From: JALZAA01 sp035316025
GTDB lineage: Bacteria > Actinomycetota > Acidimicrobiia > IMCC26256 > JACDBD01
Length of the DNA: 36,273 bases
Direction of reading: 5' to 3'
Assembly: GCA_035316025.1 (NCBI GenBank)
Contig: DATFXL010000097.1
Coordinates: forward strand, 1 to 36,273
Shown in pieces: positions 14,402 through 23,233 of the stretch. Position 1 is the stretch's first letter. Each line of letters begins with the position of its first letter. The notes under the pieces are model-generated. The model did not search any database. It was given only the letters and a program-made list of their open reading frames with translations, and was not told where the DNA came from. The position numbers were made by a program, and so were the translations under genes.

Positions 14402-14958
14402 GACGCGTCCTCGAGCAGCTCGTGCAGGACCTGCGGGTAGAGGCGGCGCTCGACCTCTTTGACCCGTTCGTGGAGGGTCTCGGGCGTGTCGTGGGGTAGA
14501 ACCGGCACGGCCTCCTGGGCGAGGATCGGGCCGTGGTCGAGCTCCATCGTCGCGACGTGGACGGTGCAACCGGTCACCTTGACGCCGGCGGCGAGCGCTT
14601 CCTCGACGGCGTGGGCGCCCTTGAACGCGGGCAGCAGCGACGGATGTGTGTTCGTGATCCGGCCGCCGTACGCGTCGTGGATCGGATGCTCGAGGATCGT
14701 CATGAACCCCGCCATGGCGACAAGGTCGATCTCGTGGCGCTTGAGCGCGTCCACGACGCGCTCGGTGTACGCCAGGCGATCGAAATCGGGCCCGAAGCTC
14801 TCACGTTGCACGAGCTCGACGGGAACCGCCGCCGCCTCGGCGACCGCGATGGCGCGGCACGGCCGGTCGACCACCACGACGGCGATCGGGAGGTCGGCGG
14901 AGATCAGAGCTTCGAGAATCGTCCCGGTTCCCGACGCCAGCACCCCGATCCGCCGCAC
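14398..14958 (-). CDS. purN: Phosphoribosylglycinamide formyltransferase
   Basis: PurN transfers a formyl group from 10-formyl-THF to GAR in purine synthesis. The 186-residue protein contains the catalytic triad of the family: Asn103 and His105 in ITNTHPSLLPAFKGAHA and Asp141 in MELDHGPILAQEAVPV. MAGFMTILE is the folate-binding segment. The phosphate loop near the N-terminus reads ASGTGTILEAL where most family members have SGxGSNLxA, a moderate variation. The GTG start at 14958 lacks a Shine-Dalgarno sequence; TAACTT lies six bases upstream, fitting a leaderless promoter for the purN-purH-folD unit. It is divergent from the membrane protein gene at 15175. Confidence 0.95.
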   Translation of the reverse strand: MRRIGVLASGTGTILEALISADLPIAVVVVDRPCRAIAVAEAAAVPVELVQRESFGPDFDRLAYTERVVDALKRHEIDLVAMAGFMTILEHPIHDAYGGRITNTHPSLLPAFKGAHAVEEALAAGVKVTGCTVHVATMELDHGPILAQEAVPVLPHDTPETLHERVKEVERRLYPQVLHELLEDAS

Positions 14959-14964
14959 ATCCGC

Positions 14965-14970
14965 AAGTTA
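14965..14970 (-). promoter_or_regulatory. -10 hexamer TAACTT of a probable leaderless promoter (purN operon)
   Basis: TAACTT lies six bases before the GTG start of purN on the minus strand. It is the only TANNNT match near the start, and no Shine-Dalgarno sequence is seen. Confidence 0.4.
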
Positions 14971-15017
14971 CCCGAGGGTGCCCGCGACCCAGCGCTTCTT
15001 GCAATCGCCGCGACCGA

Positions 15018-15104
15018 ATGGTGAGCGTCCTCGTGCTCCTCGGAGCGTTCGCCTCGCTCGTGGACGCGGTGATGATGAGGAACGAAGCAACGACGAGGGC
15101 GTGA
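15018..15104 (+). CDS. Possible 28-residue hydrophobic micro-ORF in the purN / membrane-protein spacer
   Basis: ATG GTG AGC begins a short frame encoding MVSVLVLLGAFASLVDAV followed by a few polar residues and TGA. The first 18 residues would make one short membrane segment. There is no clear Shine-Dalgarno sequence and the frame is short enough to occur by chance, so it is listed only as a candidate. The remainder of the 216-bp divergent spacer holds the two promoters given separately and no RNA gene I can recognise. Confidence 0.15.
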   Translation: MVSVLVLLGAFASLVDAVMMRNEATTRA

Positions 15105-15160
15105 CGGCCCCCATCGACCGGCGATCTCCGCCTGCCTGTGGGGACGGCGCCGCCGCTGGG

Positions 15161-15166
15161 TAGCCT
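15161..15166 (+). promoter_or_regulatory. -10 hexamer TAGCCT before the gene at 15175
   Basis: TAGCCT fits TANNNT and lies eight bases before the ATG at 15175. No Shine-Dalgarno sequence is present, so the transcript would be leaderless or nearly so. Confidence 0.45.
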
Positions 15167-15174
15167 GGATCGTC

Positions 15175-16290
15175 ATGAAACGAGCCGGACCGGGGTGGCT
15201 GCTCCTCGCGCTCGCCGGCCTGGCGGCGGCCTTCGGGGCGTTCCTTCCCTTCTATACGTACCCGAACGGGATCGACGTCACGGTCTGGAGTCGCGGGTTG
15301 TTCCCGACCGCGGCCTTGATCCCCCTGGTCGGCGTCGCCGTCGGCGCCGAGGCTGTCTTCGTCCTGGTTCGGGGGCACGAGCCCCGCTCGCCGTTCCTCA
15401 ACTTCACGTGGGAGCAGGTGCGCCTGGCCGCCGGCGCGTTCATGATCCTGCTCACCCTCAGCTATCTCTTGCAGGACCGCGCCGGTGGCACGCTCGGGAC
15501 CGGGTACGCGCTCCTGGCGGTGTCGGCTCTGGCCACGTTTGCCGGCGGCGTGCTGACGCGCCGGGCACAACTCGCGCGGGCGGCCGAGAACGCGGAGGAA
15601 CGCGAGCCCCGGCCCGTCATCGGTCTCACCATCGCGACCGTCGGCCGCGCGAGCAGCCACCTCGCCAAGAACGTGGCCGATCGAAGCCACAACCTGCGAG
15701 TGCGCCTCGGCGAGCGCCGCGAGGCCCGAGCTGCCGCGAGGAAGGACGCGGCGGAGCAAGCAGCGGCGCAGCGGGCCGAGATGGAGGCCGCCGCGGCCGA
15801 GCGGGCAGCCGCCGAGACGACCGTGGGCGAGGAACCCGCGCAACCGGCGCCGCCGACCGCGACCGTCGAGACGTTGCCCTCCGGACCGCACCCACCGGCG
15901 GCGACGCTCGACGAGCTGCCGGCGGACGAGCCGGTGGAGCATCGGCAGCCCGGCGCGCGCGTCGAGACGCCGGTGCCCGACCCGATCGACGCCACCGAGG
16001 CCCTCGATGTGTCGGGTGAGAGCGCCGAGGACGTCGACGACACGGCCGAGCTCGCCGTGGCCGACGCCGGCGCGGTCGGAGAGCAGAGCACGGTCGAGCA
16101 GCCCCGCGCCACCAAGCTCAGCACGGTGACGTCGGACACCGACCCCGACGCCCCGGCGCCGGCCGACGGCGAAGCCGTGCACCCCGTGCACGACGACGCC
16201 ACGGAAGATGAAGAAGAAGAGAGGGAAAGGGAAAAGGAAAAGCAGAAGGAGCGGGCGGACACCGGGACGGAGGGTCCCCCGAGGAGTTGA
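15175..16290 (+). CDS. Four-helix membrane protein with a long charged, disordered C-terminal tail
   Basis: I do not recognise a family. Residues 1-130 hold about four hydrophobic segments: WLLLALAGLAAAFGAFLPFY, LFPTAALIPLVGVAVGAEAVFVL, LAAGAFMILLTLSYLL and ALLAVSALATFAGGVL. From about residue 135 the protein is hydrophilic: a basic helical part rich in Arg, Ala and Glu, then a Pro/Ala/Glu/Asp-rich disordered tail, ending in an extreme Glu-Lys-Arg stretch encoded by a 33-base purine run (16210-16242). The tail looks like a cytoplasmic low-complexity platform. Codon third positions stay G/C-rich until the purine run. The gene is divergent from purN and convergent with the DUF4190-like gene. 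Function unknown. Confidence 0.75.
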   Translation: MKRAGPGWLLLALAGLAAAFGAFLPFYTYPNGIDVTVWSRGLFPTAALIPLVGVAVGAEAVFVLVRGHEPRSPFLNFTWEQVRLAAGAFMILLTLSYLLQDRAGGTLGTGYALLAVSALATFAGGVLTRRAQLARAAENAEEREPRPVIGLTIATVGRASSHLAKNVADRSHNLRVRLGERREARAAARKDAAEQAAAQRAEMEAAAAERAAAETTVGEEPAQPAPPTATVETLPSGPHPPAATLDELPADEPVEHRQPGARVETPVPDPIDATEALDVSGESAEDVDDTAELAVADAGAVGEQSTVEQPRATKLSTVTSDTDPDAPAPADGEAVHPVHDDATEDEEEEREREKEKQKERADTGTEGPPRS

Positions 16291-16321
16291 CCGTCGTGCC
16301 CCTCGAGCTCGAGGACGACCG
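16291..16321. terminator. Palindromic hairpin between convergent genes (terminator candidate)
   Basis: CCTCGAGCTCGAGG (16301-16314) is a perfect palindrome, flanked by GTCGT (16293-16297) and ACGAC (16315-16319), which can extend the stem past a three-base bulge. It lies in the 47-bp gap between two convergent stop codons, the expected place for a bidirectional terminator. There is no T-run. Confidence 0.4.
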
Positions 16322-16337
16322 TCGACGTTTCCGGTGC

Positions 16338-16687
16338 TCAGATCGTCAGCACGGCGACGAACCACCACAGCACGAGCAGCCCGACGATCCCGACCCCGAC
16401 CCACCCGAGCACGATCCCGGCGATCGCCATGCCGCGGCCGGTCTTCGTGCCGCCGGAATCCTCGATGCTCTCGAGCGCACAATGCCCGAGGACGATCGAG
16501 ACGACGCCCGGGATGACCCAGCACCAGAAGAAGAGGCCCGTGACCAGCGACGCGATGGCCAGCCCGCTGGTGCGCGTCCCGGTCGGCGGCACGAAAGCGG
16601 GAGCCCCCGGCGCGGGGTACGCGGCGCCGGGGTAGATCGAGCCCGGCGGCGGACCGCCCCACCCCGGCGGCGTCGGCGGCGGCAGAC

Positions 16688-16691
<4 letters not shown>
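16338..16691 (-). CDS. DUF4190-like small membrane protein with proline-rich N-terminus
   Basis: The 117-residue protein has a Pro/Gly-rich cytoplasmic N-terminus (PPPTPPGWGGPPPG, then PGAAYPAPGAP). Two hydrophobic segments follow, LAIASLVTGLFFWCWVIPGVVSIVLGH and GMAIAGIVLGWVGVGIVGLLVLWWFVAVL, joined by a polar turn containing GGTKTGRG. This is the DUF4190 layout, seen in many actinobacterial membrane proteins of unknown role. Its start is a GTG at 16691 overlapping the sucD stop by GTGA, so it is translated with sucD even though no metabolic link is evident. The stop faces the convergent membrane protein gene. Confidence 0.8.
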
Positions 16692-17568
<877 letters not shown>

Positions 17569-17572
<4 letters not shown>

Positions 17573-18717
17573 CGCGACCCCGCGAGCTCGACCGCCTTGC
17601 GGGCGGCGTCGATCATCGTCGGTTGCGACACGAGCCGCTCGGACTCGTGCTCGGCCAGGATCGCCCGGCCTTCCTCGGCGTTGGTGCCGTCGAGGCGGAT
17701 GACGATGGGCGACCGGATCTCGACACGCCCCAGTGCCTGCACGATCCCGTTGGCGACCTCCTCGCCCTTCGTAATCCCGCCGAAGATGTTGATGAAGATG
17801 GATTTCACGTCGGCGTCGTTGTTGATGACCTCGAGCGCGTTCGCCATCACGTCGGCGTTGGCCCCGCCGCCGATGTCGAGGAAGTTGGCCGGCTCCCCGC
17901 CGACCTGGCTGACGATGTCGACCGTGCTCATCGCGAGGCCGGCGCCGTTGGCGATGATTCCCACGTACCCGTCGAGCCCGACGTACTGCAGGCCCTTGGC
18001 GTGGGCAGCCGCCTCGCGCTCGTCTCGCTCCTGCGTCGCCTCGTACTCCGACCACTCGTGGCGGAAGGCGGCGTTGTCGTCGAGCGTCACCTTGGCGTCG
18101 AGCGCGTGCACTCGCCCGTCGGTCGTGAGGATGAGCGGGTTGATCTCGACGAGGTCGGCGTCGCCGTCGACGTAGGCACGGTAGAGCTTCAGGAGGACTT
18201 CGACCATGCCCTCGGTCGCGGCCGGGTCGAGCTTCGCGCGCTCGACCCACGCGCGTGCGGACTGCGCGCTCAGACCGTCGACAGGATCGACATGTAGGCG
18301 CGCGATCGCCCCGGGCTCCTCCGCCGCCACCTGCTCGATGTCGACGCCACCGCGCGCCGACAGCATTCCGAGGTGCAGCTTGGCCGACCGGTCGAGCGTG
18401 AACGACGCGTAGTACTCCTGGGCGATGTCGCTGGCGCGCTCGATCCAGAGCGCCCCGACGACGTGACCCTTGATGTCCATGCCCAGGATGTTGATCGCGT
18501 GCGTGCGCGCCTCCTCGGCGTCGGCGGCGAGCTTGATGCCGCCAGCCTTGCCTCGCCCGCCCACGTGCACCTGGGCCTTCACGACGACGGGGTAGCCGAT
18601 CTCGTCGGCGGCCTCGACCGCCTCCTGGACGGTGAACACGGCTCGGCCGGGTGATACCGGGATGTCGTACTGGGCAAAGAGCTGCTTGCCCTGGTACTCG
18701 AGGAGATCCATGAACAT
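17569..18717 (-). CDS. sucC: Succinyl-CoA synthetase beta subunit
   Basis: SucC supplies the ATP-grasp nucleotide-binding domain of the alpha-beta enzyme. The 382-residue protein begins MDLLEYQGKQLFAQYDIPV (the family N-terminus), then VVKAQVHVGGRGKAGGIKL, EINPLI in the metal-binding region, and the C-terminal flavodoxin-like part with NFLDIGGGAN, INIFGGITKGEEVANGIV and PIVIRLDGTNAEEG. The ATG at 18717 is favoured because GAGG lies six bases upstream; the ATG at 18711 gives the more usual N-terminus but poorer spacing. It begins 12 bases after the mcmB stop and overlaps sucD by GTGA. Confidence 0.96.
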
Positions 18718-18729
18718 CGATCGCCTCGC

Positions 18730-19146
18730 TCAGCTCGCCATCTGGGTCTCGCGGGTGTCGAGCGCCTGCTCGAGCCATCCGACGATCTCCGACAGGGGGG
18801 CGCCGGGCGTGAACACGGCGGCCACGCCGGCGTCGCGCAGCGCCGGGAGGTCGTCGACAGGGATGATCCCCCCGCCGAACACGAGGACGTCACCGATGCC
18901 CTTCTCGCGTAGTAGCAACACGACGCGAGGGAACAGGGTGTTGTGCGCGCCGGAGAGCACGGACAACCCGACGGCGTCGGCGTCCTCCTGGAGAGCGGTC
19001 TCAGCCACCTGCTCCGGGGTCTGGTGCAGGCCGGTGTAGATCACCTCGAAGCCGGCGTCGCGCAGCGCCCGGGCGATCACCTTCGCGCCCCGATCGTGAC
19101 CATCGAGACCGGGCTTGGCGATGACGACGCGGTAGCGGCGCTTCAT
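18730..19146 (-). CDS. mcmB: B12-binding small subunit of methylmalonyl-CoA mutase-type enzyme
   Basis: The 138-residue protein is a stand-alone cobalamin-binding domain. It has the signature DGHDRG (residues 15-20) with His17 as the cobalt ligand, the strand AVGLSVLSGAHNTLF and the Gly-rich VFGGGIIPVDD. It corresponds to the C-terminal domain of MutB-type mutases; the large catalytic subunit is not in this window. Methylmalonyl-CoA mutase makes succinyl-CoA, the substrate of SucCD encoded 12 bases downstream, so a shared operon makes metabolic sense. The related ethylmalonyl- or isobutyryl-CoA mutase small subunits look similar, so exact substrate is an inference. TAACGT lies nine bases before the ATG. 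Confidence 0.88.
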   Translation of the reverse strand: MKRRYRVVIAKPGLDGHDRGAKVIARALRDAGFEVIYTGLHQTPEQVAETALQEDADAVGLSVLSGAHNTLFPRVVLLLREKGIGDVLVFGGGIIPVDDLPALRDAGVAAVFTPGAPLSEIVGWLEQALDTRETQMAS

Positions 19147-19155
19147 GGCGCCGCC

Positions 19156-19161
19156 ACGTTA
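19156..19161 (-). promoter_or_regulatory. -10-like hexamer TAACGT before mcmB-sucCD
   Basis: GGTAACGT lies nine bases before the mcmB ATG, giving a leader of zero to three bases. No Shine-Dalgarno sequence is seen. The remaining 200 bp of the divergent spacer up to 19356 is GC-rich and shows no gene or RNA I can support. Confidence 0.35.
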
Positions 19162-19356
19162 CCGAAGCCGGTCGCCGTCGCAGGCTCCGGCTCCTGCTCC
19201 CGCGGTCGGCAACCTTTCCTCTAGGCACCGTCGCAAGCTCCCGCTCTGCCGCAACGGTCGACAACGCCGCCGTTGCCGAGGCCGTTCCCGCGGCCGCCTC
19301 CGCGGTACCGGGCCGCCCGACTGGACTCCGACCCGCGGGCATCGTTCACTGGGGTC

Positions 19357-19818
19357 ATGCCCCCCGCACGGAGCGATACCCGACTGCTGCTCGGCGCCGG
19401 CGCGGCCGCCGTGCTCGGCGGCGTGCTCGTGGCGGTGGTCTTGTTGCTCGCGACGAGCCGGGCCGATCAGCCCAAGACGTACCGGCCGTTTGCGGCGGGG
19501 CCCGAGGACCAGCTGCGCAAGGAGCTGCGCGACGGCGGGCCCTTCTACTACCCCGACGCGTTCGGCGGGAAGCGCAGCATCCTGTTCGCACTCGAGGGCG
19601 ACCAAGTCGTCGCGCTCATGACCCACACGCCCGGCGACGAAGCGTGCCGCGTCCGATGGCGCGGGAGCGTCAACAGCTACGTCGACTGCCGCGGCGATCA
19701 TCTGCGCAGCGAGCAGCTCGGACGGTACGAGACCACGATCCGGAACGACCGCGACGTGGGACGGGTGGTGGTCGTCGACCTGCGGGGCGAGCTGCCGCCT
19801 ACGGCCCCTGCCGGCTGA
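19357..19818 (+). CDS. Single-pass anchored protein with a paired-cysteine extracytoplasmic domain
   Basis: The 153-residue protein starts with a short basic segment (MPPARSDTR), a hydrophobic stretch LLLGAGAAAVLGGVLVAVVLLLA at about residues 10-32 (signal anchor), and a 120-residue domain outside the membrane. Its most distinctive part is EACRVRWRGSVNSYVDCRGDHL, two cysteines 14 residues apart. The spacing recalls half of a Rieske-type region, but the second Cys-His pair is absent, so an iron-sulfur cluster is unlikely and a disulfide more plausible. No named family is assigned. It is convergent with the mgtC-like gene, with only nine bases between stops. Confidence 0.65.
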   Translation: MPPARSDTRLLLGAGAAAVLGGVLVAVVLLLATSRADQPKTYRPFAAGPEDQLRKELRDGGPFYYPDAFGGKRSILFALEGDQVVALMTHTPGDEACRVRWRGSVNSYVDCRGDHLRSEQLGRYETTIRNDRDVGRVVVVDLRGELPPTAPAG

Positions 19819-19826
19819 CGGGGCCG
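19802..19826. terminator. Hairpin spanning the convergent stops of the genes at 19357 and 19828
   Basis: CGGCCCC (19802-19808) pairs with GGGGCCG (19820-19826) around an 11-base loop containing the stop codon of the plus-strand gene. Position between two convergent genes suggests a bidirectional terminator; no T-run follows. Confidence 0.35.
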
Positions 19827-19827
19827 G

Positions 19828-20532
19828 TTACCGCTCGTCGTAGGTCATCTCGGCGACGTCCGGGCGCGTCGCGATCTCGCCGAGCAGCCGATCCAGCGGC
19901 ACCTGGGCATCGGTCTTGAGGCTCACGGCGATCTCGATCGCCTCGCCGCTGCTGTCGACCTGCAGATTGCGCACGTTGACGCCGGCCATGTCGTTGAGCG
20001 CGTCTACCACCCCCGACGGCTCGACGCCGGGCTGAAGCCGGAACGACACGGTCTCGATGCGACGGCCGAACCGCCGGCGCACCCACGCACGGAACGGACG
20101 GAAGCCGGTGAGGCTCACCAACGCGGCGATCGTGACGGCGACCGCCGCCCAGTAGTAGCCGAGCCCCACTGCGAGGCCGATTGCGGCCGCGACCCACATC
20201 GACGCCGCCGTCGTCAGGCCGCGGATCGACGCCCCGTACTTGAGGATCGCTCCACCGCCGAGGAAGCCCACGCCCACGACGACCTGGGAGGCGACCCGGG
20301 TGACGTCGATCTGGACGTCTGTGCTGTTGCGTGTGGCCTCGAACGGTGCGAACGCATGGATGGAGATGAGGCCGAACAGCGCCGCGCCCAGGCACACGAG
20401 GATGTGAGTACGGAACCCGGCCGGTTGGTTGTCGATCTCGCGCTCGAGGCCGAGGGCGGCACCCAGACCGACAGCCAGGAGGACGCGTAGCACCATGATG
20501 CTGTTGTCGAGCTGGAGCAGCTCCGCCTTCAT
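19828..20532 (-). CDS. MgtC/SapB-family membrane protein
   Basis: MgtC proteins are small membrane proteins linked to magnesium limitation and to control of ATP synthase in pathogens; environmental homologues are mostly uncharacterised. The 234-residue protein has the family N-terminus LGAALGLEREIDNQPAGFRTHILVCLGAALFGLIS (conserved Glu-Arg-Glu and PAGxRTHxLVCxGA), four to five membrane segments including VVVGVGFLGGGAILK and GLTTAASMWVAAAIGLAVGLGYY, and a C-terminal ACT-like soluble domain from about residue 155. The ATG lies only six bases after the pcrA stop, so it is probably co-transcribed with pcrA. Confidence 0.92.
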   Translation of the reverse strand: MKAELLQLDNSIMVLRVLLAVGLGAALGLEREIDNQPAGFRTHILVCLGAALFGLISIHAFAPFEATRNSTDVQIDVTRVASQVVVGVGFLGGGAILKYGASIRGLTTAASMWVAAAIGLAVGLGYYWAAVAVTIAALVSLTGFRPFRAWVRRRFGRRIETVSFRLQPGVEPSGVVDALNDMAGVNVRNLQVDSSGEAIEIAVSLKTDAQVPLDRLLGEIATRPDVAEMTYDER

Positions 20533-20538
20533 GACCCC

Positions 20539-22848
20539 TCAGGAGTCGAGCTTCTGGAGCGGCGCCCACGCCAGCAGGAGCCGCTTCTCCCCCACGTCGC
20601 GAAACCGGACCACGGCTTCGGCCTTTTCACCTTCCCCGATGAGGTCCAGCACCACACCCTCGCCGAAGGTGTCGTGCCCGACGTCGTCGCCCACGCGCAG
20701 CCCGGTGAGGCGGGGACCCCGCCCCACGTCGGCGGTGAGAGCGGCGGACACGACGGCGTCCCGGTGCGCGTTCTTCCCACCGCGCGCGGACCGGTTCAGA
20801 GCTTCGCCCTCACCGAGAACATCGACGAGCTCCGCGGGGATCTCGGACAGGAACCGGCTCGGCGGGTAGAAGTCGGTGCGACCGAAGAGCATGCGGCTCC
20901 ACGCGTGGCACAGATAGAGACGCTCGCGGGCGCGCGTGATGCCCACGTAGCACAGCCGCCGCTCCTCCTCGAGCTCGTCCGGCTCGCCGAGGCTGCGCAT
21001 GTGCGGGAACACGCCGTCCTCGAGCCCGGTCAGGAACACCACCGGGAACTCGAGGCCCTTGGCGGAGTGGAGGGTCATCAGGGTGACGGCGCGCTTGTCG
21101 CCCTCGATGTCGTCGAGATCGGTCACGAGCGAGACGGCCTCCAGGAACGCCTGCACGCGGTCGAGGCCCGAGGGGACGGCGGCGGTTCCGCCGTCGCCGC
21201 TGCCGCTCGCAATGCCGGCGAGCCCGGCGACGTCGCCCGCCTCGAGCGCGTCGTCGAACTCGCGACAGACGCCGATGAGCTCCTGGAGGTTCTCGAGGCG
21301 CGCCTCGGCTTCGATCGAGCGCTCGGCCTCGAGCTCGGCCAGGTAGCCCGTGTCCTCGAGCACGGCCTGGACGACGGGCGCCACGCCGGTGCCGGCGGCA
21401 CCTTCGACCTCGGCGAGAATGTCGAGCAGGTCCCGGATGCCGCTCAGCGCCTTGCCGCTCACACCGGCGGCATCGGCATGGTCGAGCGCGTCTCGGAAGG
21501 TCAGGCCGCGCTCCTGCGCGTACGCGCTCACCTTGCTCACCGAGGTGTCGCCGACCCCGCGCTTGGGCACGTTCACGATCCGTCGCCAGCTCACCTCGTC
21601 GTCCGGGTTCACCAGCGCCCGCAGGTAGGCGAGGGAGTCCTTCACCTCGCGGCGGTCGTAGAACCGCACACCGCCGACGACGCGGTACGGGTGCCCGGCG
21701 CGGACGAGCGTCTCCTCGATCACGCGACTCTGCGCGTTGGTCCGGTAGAAGACGGCCACGTCCGAGAAGCCGTAGCCCTCGCTGTCGGTGAGGCGGCCGA
21801 TCTCGTGGGCGACGTACGCAGCCTCGTCGTGCTCGTCCTGGGCGTGGTAGCGGGTGATCAGCTCCCCGCCGACCTGCTCTGTCCACAGGTGCTTGGGGCG
21901 GCGGGCGGCGTTGTTGAGGATGACGGCGTTGGCGGCGTCGAGAATCCGTTGCGTCGACCGATAGTTCTGCTCGAGCACGATGACGGTCGCGTCCGGGAAC
22001 GCCTCCTCGAATCGCATGAGGTTGCGGAAGTCCGCGCCGCGGAAGCGGTAGACGCTCTGATCCTGGTCGCCGACGACCATGACACCGCGGTGCTCCTCGG
22101 TCAGCAGCCGGACGAGCTCCCACTGCGCGCCGTTCGTGTCCTGGAACTCGTCGACGAGCACCTGACGGAAACGCTTCCGCCACTTGTCGAGCACGTCGGG
22201 GTGCTCGCGGAACAGGCGCACGGCGAGCAGCAACAGGTCGTCGAAGTCGGCCGCCGATGCATCGAGGAGACGGCGCTGGTACTCGCGGTACACCTCGGCG
22301 ACGCGCTGGTCGGCAGGCCCGGCCGCGCGGTCCAGCGCCTGCTCCGCCGTCACCAGCTCGTTCTTGAGCCCCGAGATCTGCGACGCCAGCCGGCGGGGCG
22401 GGAACCGCTTCGGGTCGAGGTTGAGGTCGCGACGGACGTAGTCGACGAGACGGACGGAGTCCGACTGGTCGTAGATCGAGAACGACGACCGGATCCCGAG
22501 GTGGCTCGCCTCGCGGCGCAGGATTCGGGCGCACGCCGAGTGGAACGTCGACACCCACATGCGATGGGCGACGGGCCCGACGAGCGCACCGACCCGCTCC
22601 TTCATCTCACCCGCCGCCTTGTTCGTGAACGTGATCGCGAGCAGCGCGAAGGGCGAGACACGCTGATCGCCGATCAGCCAGGCGACGCGATGCGTGAGGA
22701 CCCTCGTCTTCCCCGATCCGGCACCGGCAACGACGAGCAGCGGCACCTCCGGCGAGGACGTGACCGCCTCGCGCTGGACTGGGTTGAGACCGGCGAGCAG
22801 GTCGGTTCCGGTGTCTGCCTCAGGAGGACTGGCGGCGGGCTCGCCCAT
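20539..22848 (-). CDS. pcrA: ATP-dependent DNA helicase PcrA (UvrD/Rep superfamily 1A)
   Basis: PcrA unwinds DNA 3'-5' in repair and in clearing transcription-replication conflicts. The 769-residue protein shows the superfamily-1 motifs in order: Q-motif NPVQREAV, Walker A GAGSGKT at 42-48, TFTNKAAGEM, motif II VDEFQDTN, motif III VVGDQDQSVYRFRGAD, LEQNYRST (motif IV), VTLMTLHSAKGLEFPVVFLTGLEDG (motif V) and CYVGITRARERLYL (motif VI). The last 60 residues form the Tudor-like domain, with VGDDVGHDTFGEGVVLDL, that contacts RNA polymerase in homologues. ATG 22848 is chosen over ATG 22857 because TACGAT lies seven bases before it and includes the upstream ATG. Confidence 0.96.
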   Translation of the reverse strand: MGEPAASPPEADTGTDLLAGLNPVQREAVTSSPEVPLLVVAGAGSGKTRVLTHRVAWLIGDQRVSPFALLAITFTNKAAGEMKERVGALVGPVAHRMWVSTFHSACARILRREASHLGIRSSFSIYDQSDSVRLVDYVRRDLNLDPKRFPPRRLASQISGLKNELVTAEQALDRAAGPADQRVAEVYREYQRRLLDASAADFDDLLLLAVRLFREHPDVLDKWRKRFRQVLVDEFQDTNGAQWELVRLLTEEHRGVMVVGDQDQSVYRFRGADFRNLMRFEEAFPDATVIVLEQNYRSTQRILDAANAVILNNAARRPKHLWTEQVGGELITRYHAQDEHDEAAYVAHEIGRLTDSEGYGFSDVAVFYRTNAQSRVIEETLVRAGHPYRVVGGVRFYDRREVKDSLAYLRALVNPDDEVSWRRIVNVPKRGVGDTSVSKVSAYAQERGLTFRDALDHADAAGVSGKALSGIRDLLDILAEVEGAAGTGVAPVVQAVLEDTGYLAELEAERSIEAEARLENLQELIGVCREFDDALEAGDVAGLAGIASGSGDGGTAAVPSGLDRVQAFLEAVSLVTDLDDIEGDKRAVTLMTLHSAKGLEFPVVFLTGLEDGVFPHMRSLGEPDELEEERRLCYVGITRARERLYLCHAWSRMLFGRTDFYPPSRFLSEIPAELVDVLGEGEALNRSARGGKNAHRDAVVSAALTADVGRGPRLTGLRVGDDVGHDTFGEGVVLDLIGEGEKAEAVVRFRDVGEKRLLLAWAPLQKLDS

Positions 22849-22855
22849 GACCGCC

Positions 22856-22861
22856 ATCGTA
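22856..22861 (-). promoter_or_regulatory. -10 hexamer TACGAT of a probable leaderless promoter (pcrA)
   Basis: TACGAT is followed by seven bases and the ATG at 22848, matching the spacing at icd and the CDF gene. The ATG at 22857 overlaps the hexamer itself and would lie upstream of the transcription start. Confidence 0.45.
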
Positions 22862-22872
22862 CGGGCGGTCGG

Positions 22873-23145
22873 TCAGGTTTCGGTGGTGGTCTCGAGCCGC
22901 AGCTCGGTCGTCGTGTTGTCGACGGCAGGAACGTCGACGCGCCACGCGCGCAGCAGCCGCGTACGGTCCTCGTTCAGCGCAACCGTGAAGGCGCCCGTGT
23001 CGTCGTCGACCTCGAGCGCGAAGTAGGGCTCCCAGTCGCTGTCGAGCGACGGCGCGTCGGCGTCCGTGCCCTTGGGCACGCGCCGGAAGCGCATGCGCTC
23101 GACATCGAAGAGCCAGATGCTGTGGGTCGATTCGATTCGTTCCAT
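22873..23145 (-). CDS. Small conserved protein of unknown function
   Basis: The 90-residue protein begins MERIESTHSIWLFDVERMRFRRVP and continues with an acidic, beta-rich sequence including DWEPYFALEVDDDTGAFTVAL and LLRAWRVDVP, ending in a Thr-rich tail. It has no cysteines, membrane segment or catalytic motif I can recognise. It looks like a compact cytoplasmic domain and is probably conserved within related actinobacteria. The ATG at 23145 is chosen because residues before it (from 23187) are not protein-like. It is followed by pcrA after 24 bases, but pcrA appears to have its own promoter. Confidence 0.7.
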   Translation of the reverse strand: MERIESTHSIWLFDVERMRFRRVPKGTDADAPSLDSDWEPYFALEVDDDTGAFTVALNEDRTRLLRAWRVDVPAVDNTTTELRLETTTET

Positions 23146-23173
23146 ACGCGCAACCGCCCATGGGGGAAAGGAA

Positions 23174-23179
23174 AGGGTA
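23174..23179 (-). promoter_or_regulatory. Possible -10 hexamer TACCCT before the gene at 23145
   Basis: TACCCT lies 28 bases before the ATG, giving a leader of about 22 bases. There is no clear -35 element. The rest of the 88-bp spacer between this gene and dtd shows only a weak GCAAG/CTTGC hairpin. Confidence 0.25.
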
Positions 23180-23233
23180 CTGCGCAAGGCAGGATCTTGC
23201 CCGCGTCAACGTCACCCGAAACCGAGCATTCCC

